From Chlamydomonas reinhardtii (lineage: Eukaryota; Chlorophyta; Chlorophyceae; Chlamydomonadales; Chlamydomonadaceae), in the NCBI RefSeq assembly GCF_000002595.2, contig NC_057004.1:6060841-6124840 (forward strand): 64,000 nt of DNA, read 5' to 3'. Both the position numbers and the translations under genes were made by a program. Under the pieces are notes generated by a model. It worked only from the letters and a program-made list of their open reading frames with translations. It did not search any database and had not been told where the DNA came from. This document shows, in pieces, positions 1 through 10,700 of the stretch. Position 1 is the stretch's first letter; each line of letters opens with the position of its first letter.

Positions 1-669
1 CGGCCCAGCCCGCAACGCGGGCGCCAGCTGGAGCGTCCGTGGGGCCCCTTGCCCAGCTGCTGGCGCTATCAATGGCAGAGTCAGGAGATTTCGCGATGGA
101 GCGGGCCCAGAAAATCGGCTCACGCTAAATCGTTTCAACATTTGCCGGGAGAAGGTTCCAAGCCGGGCCAGAATCTAAGCCCAGCAGCGCTCAGGCCTAG
201 TGTGGGTATGCCACTTGCAAAAATCAATAAGACCGGCGCGCCAGAAGGCGCCAAACGATGCGGTATTTTTGCGCTTGGCTCGGCTTTGTCCACGCGCAGA
301 TTGCTTTATGTGATGCTGTGGCAAAGATATGTCTATGGCTCGTCTATGTGAACAGTAGCATGCCGATTCTGAAGTGCAAACGTGGAAAGTCCCGATCGAT
401 GTGGCACCACCCAAATGGAATTCCAGATATCCGTTGGCACTCTTAAGCTTGTTCAAGCAAGCGCTTTTGTGCGCGCTGGCGTGCGAAGGCAGCGCCCAAA
501 AATCTTCAGCCCAGGCCACTCCTCGCGGTCTGCCCCCGCGCACCCGCCAGCACCCACTACTTCCTCGTTTCACACAGGCACCCAAACTTCAGCGCGCCTT
601 CAAGACATGCATACCGTCCTAATACTCCCCACTCCAAGGGGAGTCAGTCTACGGTACAAGCGATGCAGT
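1..669. other. No gene seen; downstream flank of the YjbQ gene
   Basis: I find no convincing coding exon here on either strand; the open frames have no family signature and no splice continuity with neighbours. It lies downstream of the minus-strand YjbQ gene and probably holds its 3' UTR. No sense-strand TGTAA signal is present in the stretch, so the transcript end cannot be placed. Confidence 0.5.
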
Positions 670-2534
670 TCATGCGTGCCAGGCCGCGGCGTACTTGCGA
701 CCATCTGCCCGCATCTGGCCCTGCACTGTGATCACGATGGACCGCGAGCCGCCCATGTTCCTGCAGCGGATAGACACAAGGGACAGCCCGGGTCACGTGG
801 TTGCACACGAGTGCAGAGTTGTCACATACGTGGGATGCGCGGGGCTGGGAGGCCGGTGGTCAAAATGGACTTACCCAGCCCGGAACGCTCCGCAGCACCA
901 CCAGCCCACGCATGCCGTACGTGCAATATCGCATCCATACACGCAAGGAACGTACGCATGCGTGCAGTGCCCCTACCTGTGCTCGTTCAGGTAGATGCCC
1001 TGCCACGTGCCTAGCGCGAAGCGGCCCTTGGCCACCGGCACGGTCAGCGAGGGCCCCATGATGCTGCTCTTCTGCGGGGCGGTAAGGGGGCACAAATGCC
1101 AGGTGTTAGCACAGGCGCAGGCGCGCGAAAGCAGACAGGGCTCAGCTCACATTCATACAGTTGCACACAGATCTGCGGCGTCTTTGTTCTGTAGAATGCA
1201 AGCTGAGATCGTCCTGTAATCGTTCCCCGGCCTTGGCCTTCTAGCCAGCTCCAATGTACAGGCATCCCGCCAAAGCCTCGACGTCCCAAAAGCAGCAGCA
1301 GCGCCCAGGGCCGCCCTGGGCCTACACCCCGGGAGGAGGCTCACGATGTGTGCTGGCATGTCGTCCGAGCCCTCATCGTCGTGGCGGTAGTGCGGCCCCT
1401 CGGGCGCCAGGCGGTTGAGTGCATCCTGAGCCGCAACGGCGAGACGAACCAGCACAACAACTGTCAGATCACAGTATACGTAGACAATGAGGTGCAACAT
1501 CCAAAGGTGACACATGGGTGCGCTCACAGTGCCGAGACACAGGCACAATCCATTGTTCCTCGTGAGCCCCAAAGCAAGCAGCCAATGGGTGCCTCGCCAC
1601 CCCTTCCACCCCGGCAGCATAGTCGCGAGGCATGCTGCATAGCGCTTACGTTGAGGTCGAGGGGCACCTCGGGGCTGGCGTTCTCGTTAATGGTCAGAGA
1701 AGCGCTAGTGTGTAGGACTGCGCGGCGTGCAGGTGCATGTGTCAGCGCGCGAGATGCAGGCAGAGCGGTGGTGTTGAAAACGGGTGACCAAGTGATTGCT
1801 AGGGCATGCCTGTTATCAAGGGAACGGAACCCTTCGCCCAGCCCGTGCAATGTCCATGTACACTCTAGTTGGACCGGAAAGATTCTAACCTTAGGCGTAA
1901 ATTAAAGGCATGCAACCTGATTGCTCTCCGGCGCCACCCACGCCCCCACCGCCTCTCCCGCTGCTCACTGAAGATGTTGGCGAGGCCGACTTCGAATGAC
2001 CCCAACTCGGGCAGCGCCTCGTAAATGCGGCGTGTGATGACGTGGCAGCCGCGGGGGTACTGCGGTAGAGTGATGGTTTTCTGAACCCTGTGTGGTCGGC
2101 GGGGGGCGGGGATGTCAGGGTTGCGCCGGCGAGGGGTGAGGCTTAGGGCGTGGGGCATCCCGCAGGATCCCACGAGCGTACCCTGCCCTGTATCGCCGCC
2201 GTAACAAGGTTCCGGGCGGTGCATCTTCGTAAAAGGACAGTCACAGAGCACTAGCGCTCTCCCTCACCCACCACTGCGTGGGTGGAATGCTTATCTCCGG
2301 GGCGGAGGAGGTGGAGGGTGAGGGCGAAGTAGCGCTTGCACGAACAAGGCGTGCCCGAGGTTGGCACGCGGTAGCCACTCCAAGAGGACGCGCCAAGTCC
2401 TTTAATAGTTCATGTTGCTTACACCAGCTCGCGTGAGCTGAAGAAGAAGGAATCCGCGTGGTTCGGCCCCGAGAGCAAGGCTGCGCGGCGGAGTTTGCGG
2501 GTGTCACCAATCGGTAGCTGCGTAAGGCAGCCAT
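670..2534 (-). CDS. YjbQ/UPF0047 family protein, six exons
   Basis: Exons in transcript order: 2534-2268, 2080-1969, 1717-1650, 1425-1345, 1071-977, 760-670. They join in frame to 237 residues. Family blocks appear in order: [60 protein letters not shown] and [13 protein letters not shown]. These match bacterial YjbQ (about 138 residues) along its whole length. Bacterial members show weak thiamine-phosphate synthase activity; the eukaryotic role is not established. The roughly 90 residues before the domain are Ala/Ser/Arg-rich (start [15 protein letters not shown]) and look like an organelle-targeting extension; this is inference. An in-frame extension upstream of 2534 is also open, so the start is uncertain. 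All junctions are GT-AG. Confidence 0.88.
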
Positions 2535-2869
2535 GTCGAGAGTATCGTGTGGCCATATGTTTAAGGAACTGCAGTCGGTGCAACATCCCAAACTGGGATT
2601 CGGGCGCAATCACGAATTTCCTTCATTCCCACGCGCTCAGGCCTTTACAGCTTTCTGATAAACTGTAACTTATCAAAAGCTTAATCCTTTCACAATTTAC
2701 TGCGAGGGCCTGTGTAAGTTCACGTAGTGACGTAGAGTTCAGGACGAGTCACTGCTGTGCCTGTTGAGACCTATCAAGCACCGGCCTAGAAAGCTTGAAA
2801 GAAAGATTACAGGACTTAGATGGGCTAGCCTGCTGCCTCCTGGCCTTCTCAGACCAAAGAGCTGACGCA

Positions 2870-3376
2870 ATGAACGGAACTCAGCCGCGCCTGTCTGGTG
2901 CCACGGCGCCCCCTCCTGGACTCGTGCAAGTACCACAACCTTTCACGAGCATGTGGCCTCAGTACTATGCCACCGGCGGCTCGGCGCCAGCAGTAATCGG
3001 TGCTACTGACACGCGTGCGGAACAGGCGGAGCGCGACGCACGTAAGCTGAAGCGGAAGCAGGCCAACCGGGAGAGCGCCAAGCGCAGCAAGCTGAAGCGG
3101 CAACAGGCAGAGCGCGCCCTGCACGAAGAGGCGCGGCGGGTGGAGAGCGAGCGCGATGGCCTGACGTCGCAGTACACGGCAGCGCAGCAGCGGTTGATGG
3201 CGGCGCAGTCGGCACAGATGGAGCTGCGACGGAAGATACAGAAGTACGCTGCAGCTGACCCGGGGCCTTCTGGTGGCGGGACTGGGAGCGTGACGGGCGG
3301 CGCCTCGGCGGCACCCGGCAGCATTACAGAGGGCGGCGAGGCGGCCGGTGTTGACACTGGCCCCACCGAATCGTAA
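2870..3376 (+). CDS. bZIP transcription factor, plant GBF-like
   Basis: Single exon, 168 residues, starting MNGTQPRLSG; a longer in-frame start 75 bases upstream is possible but adds nothing conserved. The basic region KQANRESAKRSKLKRQ has the bZIP spacing N66-x7-K74-x9-L84, and heptad positions then read L84, V91, L98, A105, A112, L119, a short and weak zipper. The NRESA(K/R)RS core is that of plant G-box-binding factors. The N-terminus is Pro-rich with WPQYY near residues 29-33, as in the GBF mosaic region. The C-terminus is a Gly/Ala/Ser tail without a domain. Expected role: nuclear DNA binding as a dimer. The gene lies head to head with the YjbQ gene (start codons about 340 bases apart). 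DNA targets are not inferable. Confidence 0.88.
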   Translation: MNGTQPRLSGATAPPPGLVQVPQPFTSMWPQYYATGGSAPAVIGATDTRAEQAERDARKLKRKQANRESAKRSKLKRQQAERALHEEARRVESERDGLTSQYTAAQQRLMAAQSAQMELRRKIQKYAAADPGPSGGGTGSVTGGASAAPGSITEGGEAAGVDTGPTES

Positions 3377-4622
3377 CAGGACTCGTAACAGCGCCATGGG
3401 TAACGTGCACGTGGCCGACGCCTACCCACGCGCGCTCCGCGCTGTGACAGCCTGTAGCATATAGAACTTGCACAACATGCGGCACCCGTATAGCTGAATG
3501 CTTGAACTGTGAACTGGTACGTAGGGCAAAGCTGCCCTGGGTCCCCATAGGAGGAAAGATAGTTTTGGCCCCTTGGGCATGTTCATTGCTTGCGCGTTTT
3601 CGTGTTTAGCAAGTATTAGCTCTGTTTGAGCTCTGCGTATGTCGAACTTTGCTAGATGGTTGCGAGGACTTGATTGTCGCCCACTGGCGCATCGAGCCCC
3701 GGGGCAAGGGGCGCCAGTACCGCGGTTGTGAGTGTGAGTACCAGCCTCAAGGAAGGTAACTTAATGTTGTCAAGGCAGCCATAACTTACATGGTGTATGA
3801 GCCAGTATGTATTGTTGCAAACACGTGCTTGTGAAGGTTTTGGTGGTACCTGCATGACCATTCTGTGGTCGTGGGGGTGAAATGCTAGCTGCGGCTTGCG
3901 GAGAATGCGGAAGATAACAAAGTCAGTACTGAGTTATAGGCGTATGGAACGGTGAGGCCGTGTGGGTCCCAAGTGTGCAAAGATGACTTGGTGAGTTTTC
4001 CTCCCTTCTACAGACGGTTGCGGTTTTGAGGCGGCATTAATCCCATGCATGTTTCCGCGCTGTGCCCATGGACCATGGGATATGCTCGTAGTTTTGAAGA
4101 TGCGTGTTGTATGTGAGTCTTGGTACTGCTCGGCTTCCTAATTAGAGGTCTCCGACTGCATTGTCGTCGCCGCATACGTGTGTGACTATCAAACGGTATG
4201 CATGCGCCTGCCTGGGCCCGTACGTGGCAGCGTGAAGGGCAGGCAGATGGTAATTAGCTATTCGGACGAGCCTCCGGACTCAGTTGAGTTGGTGGGCCCA
4301 CACGGACTCCGACGGTAGCTGTGTGGATGGGAGGAGGACAAGGTGTCGCCAGATTGTGTTACACAAGGCACACGTCTCTTTACTATGCCCAGCCTTGACA
4401 CTGGTGTTAGCACACCATTCAGCTCAGAAACAGCCTTCATCGGCCGCCACACTTACACGCCAAGGCACACGTGTCGCACCACTCCTCTGTGCCAGTAGAC
4501 ACTGCATGGTCACTTTAAAATCCACGGCCTTCAGATCAAAAATATCAGCAGATGATAACATGATTTGAAGGTAGCCAGTGTCTGCAAAAACTTGTGTCCG
4601 TGTGGTTGACAAGCTGTTGCAT
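3377..4622. other. Convergent 3' regions of the bZIP and plastid-protein genes
   Basis: No coding exon recognised. The stretch lies between two gene 3' ends that face each other. No plus-strand TGTAA is present for the bZIP transcript; a minus-strand TGTAA at 4359-4363 serves the gene on the right. Confidence 0.5.
4359..4363 (-). terminator. Poly(A) signal TGTAA
   Basis: TTACA on the plus strand, 260 bases past the stop codon of the plastid membrane protein gene, in the sense orientation. TGTAA is the usual poly(A) signal of Chlamydomonas nuclear genes. Confidence 0.55.
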
Positions 4623-6464
4623 TTACGACAGGTACTTGAGGGCAAACACAACGATGCCGACCAGCAGGGACAGGTAGGAAATGCCCTCCACGGCGCCTGT
4701 ATGGGTGTGCGGTAAGGCAAAGCAGGGAATCCGGGCAAAAGTCAGCAGATATAAGTGCATATGATCGACTGGTCAAGACATCAGCGCGGGGCATCCTGAT
4801 GACGACGTGCTGATTATTAAGGTGTGGCCGTAAGGTGGAGCTGTTGAGGGCTCAGCTTGGCAAAGTGCACTCCACGCTACTTTCCTTACCGAGGAGGCCG
4901 GAGGGACCGGCAGGCAGACCAGTGCCAGTGCTGACCTTGGTGTAGATGGACCAGCCTACGAGCAGCACAGCGTGCGCAGCATTTAGCGTTGAGCAGGATG
5001 TATGGGCTCAGGGTCGCAGGCAGACAAACAGACTCTCTGGTCGCATGTCACTTGAGCTAAACAACATCCGGTTGGAACGGCGTCCCAATGCGCCACGGAC
5101 GGCTAGTGCAGCGCTGAGCCAAGGCCCAAATGGGCGTGCGCCAGTCAGCGACAAGATTGCCAGCATTACATGAGTGAGTGCCATCATGTGCCGCATCGCG
5201 CCCACTCACCAATGACAGCCAGCACCACCAGGTAGCTGATGCCCTCTGCACGTGCGGCATGCGGGAGCAACACACAGGCTCTCTTCAGGGCTTGCCTCGT
5301 CAAAAGGCTGCACAAGGCAGGTGTTTCGCAGCTGTGATGTGCCTCGGCCACAGCAGACAGTGGCACACCGCAAGGCCATATGATTGAGCTGGTTTTGAGG
5401 GCGCCTGGCAGTGGCCGCCCCGCCTCTGCAGCACTCACCAGCTGCGCCCAGGGCACCGCCGGGGCCCGGGGGCAGGCCGGAGCCGGTGGTCTTCAGCGTG
5501 TACTCCGACCTATCGTTTTGGGACGAGGCGGGCGGGGTCGATCATGTTTCATGACAGACAAATTACAGACACAGGTCAAGACCCCCACTCCAACTTGGGT
5601 GGTGGAGGCAGTACCCATGGCCCAGACAGCAGTGATGCGAAGGTGCCTTTGAACGTAAGGGAGAGTTTGCGACTTCACCTAAAACACACCGGCACCTTAA
5701 GCAATTTTTCTCACTTTTAGGACCCCTCAAGTCACTGTGGGTAACCTCTTTTAGTTCCAAGAGGAGGGCGCTGGTGTGGCCGGTTCGCAGAAGTCACATT
5801 TTGATTCCCTGCCCCCCGCCCCCACAATCAGTGCCCGCCACAACGGAAACGCCTCCCCAGGCGCTAGAATTTTCAGGTGCGCAGGGTCATTGGTTTGATG
5901 CAGGTGGAAATCCGTCTGTGCAGCTGTCAAGGCAGCCAGCAACCCGGCTGTGCTGCTGGCACCGGGCCTCCAGCGGCGCCTATCCCCTCCACTCCCTCAA
6001 GGCCTCCCTCGCAAACCACCCACCACAGCATGATGGCGTTGGCGGGCAGGCCCAGGGCGATGGCTGCCAGGCCGGCAGTGCCCACATTCGCCGAGTCAGA
6101 GGAGCCCGCCTGCGCGCGCACAGAGGCGCGAGAGGTGCGGACCGCGGCAGCAGGGCGCGCCGGCGCGGCGCAGAAAGCTGTAGGCGCACATTGACGTGTA
6201 GGTGGCAAGGTGGCGTAGGTTAGGTCTATTATGGAATATGCAGATGGGTGTTCGCTAGATTCCCGAGAAAAGTTCGATGCGCCAAGCAGGTGGGCGACAT
6301 CAAGCACGATGGACCTGACGATGGACTGGGTGGTAGAACGAGGTCTCCCTTGCGGCATAGGCAAGCGTGGGCATGACATCACACAACATTTATCTGGGCC
6401 TTCCAAGCAATGGCTCACCGGTGCGCTTAGCGAGCACCGCGCGCTGGGGAAGGGTTGCGCGCAT
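4623..6464 (-). CDS. Small plastid membrane protein, three predicted spans, internal duplication
   Basis: Exons 6464-6419, 6177-6024, 5509-5439, 5245-5210, 4955-4890, 4696-4623 join in frame to 148 residues. The N-terminus MRATLPQRAVLAKR with an Ala/Arg/Ser-rich stretch up to VRAQAGSSD is a typical Chlamydomonas chloroplast transit peptide (about 45 residues). The mature part has three hydrophobic spans: GTAGLAAIALGLPANAIMLW, GISYLVVLAVIGWS and GISYLSLLVGIVVFAL. The segment TGSGLPPGPGGALGAAEGISYL recurs as TGTGLPAGPSGLLGAVEGISYL, so the second half is an internal duplication. I do not recognise a named family; a thylakoid or envelope location is inferred only from targeting sequence and hydrophobicity. 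The model rests on phase-consistent GT-AG junctions and unbroken hydrophobic segments. Confidence 0.82.
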
Positions 6465-7702
6465 GGCCATTGTAAATAGACGTATGCAAAGGGAAAGTGA
6501 GTCAACACCTTTTCGTGCGCAAAATAATTACACCCTATAGGCGTGAGCCAGGCCAGATCGAACCCGCTAAATCCAACCTGGGATTAGTTGTTTGCTTCTT
6601 AGCCACGCTTCCCTGCAGCCCTTTCCCACACATAGCACATGCAATCACAAATGCCCTCATTGCACGTCCAACTCCGGTCGCAAGCGGACTGCCAAAGTTT
6701 GAAGACACTAGTGCATGCCTCGACCCGCAAGCTCAAACGTTGGGGACAAAGGAGTGGGATTTTGCAGGCAGGTGCCCCGACTATTGCTGAGCCCGTAAGC
6801 ATTGGCGAGTGAGAGAGGAAGGGAGAGCTGGGCCTGGTGGCCGGGCAGGATTGCTTGGCAAACCCAGGTCGCCGGTGCCCGGGTCACCCGCACCCCTGGC
6901 CGGCGCAAGCGTGCCGAATGCGACTGATCAAGCACGTCCCCGAGCTATTTCATGCGTTCATGCGTTCAGTGGCTATGTGAGTAGGGCGCTGTCGGGCGGT
7001 GTCCTGCCATTTGGAGAGCATGCGTGGCTCGAAGGCACCTACGGTACAGTGTTTCTGCGACAACAGCCACCAGAACACAAGCAAGGCTGCCTCAATTGTC
7101 GTACGCAACACGCAAGGGGACAACATGGGCACGCCACCAGAAGGGTGTAAGGTTGCAGGAAAGTTGCGGGCTAGGGTCGGCCGCTGGTCGGCCGTGGGGT
7201 CGGCTGGGCTACGCATACTGCACGTCCTGCGGGCTGCTCGATGAATACGCAAGGAATTTATATTTATGAGATGTTGAATGCGGGCCATAGGAACACCGGC
7301 ACGTTGGCCTCGGCCCCTTTCATGTTCCCGTGCCGCGAACTTGAATCCTGGGAAGTTGGTTCATATCAGCCTACGACCTGCAGTGCCATTGCCGATGTGC
7401 ATGCTTGGTGTCGCTTATATTTATAGAGTGAGCAGTGATAGCTTCACGCTTGTATCTTGCTGTCAGGTGCTGCCACGCTTACTTGCCCGCTGCAATTCGG
7501 TCGGTTCTATTAGACCAGTCCAGCAGGAGCTGGAATCGTGACTAAGTCTCTCGAGTGAATCAGCGCACATGAAAATGAACAGGGCGCCGGTGAGTAGCGG
7601 CTCGAAGCGCCAGCCGGTTCAGTACAAGGCTGCGCTCGTGATTTCTCAATCGTCCGAACGCCTTTCCTTTTAACTTTAACGCGACTGTCTCTTGTCCAAT
7701 AC
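6465..7702. promoter_or_regulatory. Divergent intergenic region between two genes
   Basis: This stretch separates the start codons of the minus-strand plastid protein and the plus-strand PstS-like gene, so it holds both 5' UTRs and promoters. I see AT-rich TATA-like patches near 7255-7270 and 7415-7425 and a short repetition of GTCGGCCG near 7175-7200, but no operator I can name. No coding exon is evident. Confidence 0.4.
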
Positions 7703-10700
7703 ATGAAGGTGCGGCAGCAGGCGGGCAGTCTCCGACTACTCGCCGCCTGTGTGCTGTTCGTGTGGATGCTTCCACATGTCGCGAACGGGCAACAGGGCAA
7801 CACTGGCACGCTCACTATTTCAGGAGAAGGCCCATCAGAGGCTGGCATATACATGCTGAGGGTAAGCTCCGGGCCCGTGTGCACTTTGGGGGGACCTCCA
7901 TAACTCCCCTAGACAAGTCTGCTGCTGTCTGCTGTAACACGCTGCCCCTCGCTGCCCACCCAACCTTTCCCCTTCGCTCCTTCAGTTGCTCAAAATCTTT
8001 GAGACACGCCTGGGCGTTCCGGCGCGGATTTTCTACCGCGTCACCACGTCTGTGTCTGCGACCGCCAGCATCACCACGGACGCAGCGGTGCAGAATGCCA
8101 CAACCACCAGTCAACTGCAGGTACCGTATTCCAACTAGCGGCAGGGAACGGGCGGGAATTGTTACCACCATTCTCAGTTAGCAATCAGAGACACGCAGAT
8201 GCAGAACACGGCGTATAGATAGTAAAGCGGCTACAAGCCCAACAATGACGCAGGGGGGGAGCCGAAACCATCCTCAACGTTTGAGGGGGCGTTCCGTAAT
8301 GACGAACAGTTTTGCACGTAGCCATAGCATCTCAGCGCGCTAGTCGTTACATTGCTTGTGTCTCGCCTGCCCTTACTACACCTCATCCCGTTTCTGCCTT
8401 CCCTACTGCTTACGCACCAGCTGACGATACTCCACCACACTCGTTTGCTTGTGCTGTGCCCACAAACTGTCCTCCCACTACGCGCGTTGTCCATCCCCTC
8501 CAGTTCGCCATCACGGAACAGCCACTGAGCTCGGCGCAACGCGCCAGGTGTGCGCGCTGGGAGGCGGGGCATTCCACATGTGGCGGGTGGTGGCATGTAA
8601 ATCAAAATCCTTTATTTTCCATGAAGTCCCGGGGCATGAACTCGGACACGTAGGGTCGGCATCCCGGGCATCACCTCGCGTGTGCGGGTGATCTTGTGCG
8701 CTGTTGCTCACCTGCTTGTTACTGAGCCCCAAAACTTCTGACCCACAGCTTCAGCGGCAATGCGGCGGTGGTCGGCAGCTCCGTCCACTTCCCGGTGTAC
8801 GTCAACTCGTATGGCCTGTTCTACAGCGTGCCCGGCAACCGAGTGACGCCGCTCAACATCACCGCCTGTCTGGCGGCGCGCATCCTGACGGGGGTGAGCA
8901 ATGCTTGACCTGCATGCCAGGGAGGCCCACTATGCACTGGGCCAATAGTCAGTCCACAGTTTGGGCTTGGGCTCGTGTCCTGACCCGCCGTGTGTATGCC
9001 TAAGTTGTCGTCGCTTCACCTTACAGGACATCCAGGACTGGACACACCCAGACTTCCTGGAGAAGAACCCGGGCTTCGTCAAGGTGCGTTGGCCAGGGGA
9101 AACCATGTGTAGCACTCCGAAGCACTTTAGGTAGGAATCATACCTCAAACCACACGCGGCGACCTGCACCCGTAGCCTTGGCACCCCACCCGCCTTGTAT
9201 GACCTTGGCACCATTATCGTACATGGTTTCCGCTTGAAGTGCGCAAGTGTGCAATTCTCGCGCGCCTCAATGGCCAAACTATATACGTCACCCCTTGTCC
9301 CCATGGACAGACCGGCACAGACTCGTACAAGATCACTGTGCTGATGGACACCACGACTTCTGGCTCCACACTAGCGCTGCTGGGGTGGCTGGCCAAAGCC
9401 TGCCCCTCGGTTCTCGTTACCTTGGGCACGATCCGCACAGACGCGGTGGCTGTCGGGTCCAACATGATCACAGCCTTGCAGTCCACCGCTTTCGCATTTG
9501 GCTACGCGATGGGCAGCGTGGGCCGCGCCGCGTCCGTGAGCGAGTTCGCTGTTGAGACCGCTACGGCAGGACAGTACCTGCAGACTGGATCAACCAACAC
9601 CACTAACATGCAGGCCGCGCTCGCGGCCGCCTTGCCCACCAGTGAGTAGCCAGCGGTGGCAGCAGCAACCGCTGGTCTTTGCCCTTGTCCTTAAGCCTTC
9701 CTCAGGCCTCGCCACTTGCGCAGGCCTTGCTTCAACCCTTTGCTGTTTGTTTGTCTACTTTGCAGGCCTGTCCGGTGACTACTCCACCGCCAGCGCCGTC
9801 TCGCTGTCCGCCGACCGCGTGGCGCCCATCCTCACGGTGGGCTACCTGGTCACCAAGAGCGACTGGTCCACAGAGGGCCCGGAGGAGGGGCAGCGCGGCG
9901 AGCTGGTGCGGGCGCTGTGCGCCTTCTTCCAGTCAGCCACGGTGGCGGGCGGCAGCACCGGCACCAGCAGTGCGCTGGGCTTGTTCGCAGATGCCGGGCT
10001 GCTGGCGATGGGCCCGACCCTCACAGCCGCACTCAAGTAAGATATAGGGTGTGATTGGGATTTGGGGCTGTGGCACAAGAAGGCCGAAGCCAAGGTCAAA
10101 GCAAAGGCGATGCTGTGTTAAGGCGGGTACACGCCACGCACGGACTAGGGCGGCGGGTGATACACTATGACCGGCGTAATCTGTGACGTGATTCCTCCTC
10201 CCACCCCTCGTGCAGTGTGTCCGTGACGTCGGTGTTTGTGCGCCACCCAGCTGCAGTGGCGTTCACGCTGCAAGACGGCATTGCGCCCAACGGTAAGTCA
10301 CAGGCCACAGGTTGGGCGTGGCATATGCCCGGGCGGCGCGGGGAACCAGTATGAGCTTTGCCATGAGGGACTCACGGACGAATGGCTGTGCCACGCGGAC
10401 AGCGCAAGGGAGCAAGGAAGCGTTACCACCGTGTTCATGTCTGACGCTGCTGGCCTGTCTACATGTCTGCAGTGCTGAGCCCCACGCGGTCCTCATTCGA
10501 GGTGGTCGCATACCTGGACGTGATGACCCAGGTGAGCGCCTGCCTGACTGCCTGCCGCGCACGGCCTCGTGCGGCCATGCGTGTGCGTGGAACCGGCGCC
10601 CAGGGTTTGCCATACACGCTACCCTTCTGCTGGCGCCCGGCACGTGTTCGCCGGACCAGAAGGGACCCATGAATGCGTGTATATTCAGGCCCTGCCTGCA

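Noticed and set aside
7845-7852. GCATATAC, a PHR/PSR1-type phosphate-response site
   Set aside because: It lies inside the first coding exon of the PstS-like gene as a single copy; an 8-bp degenerate match there is not evidence of regulation.
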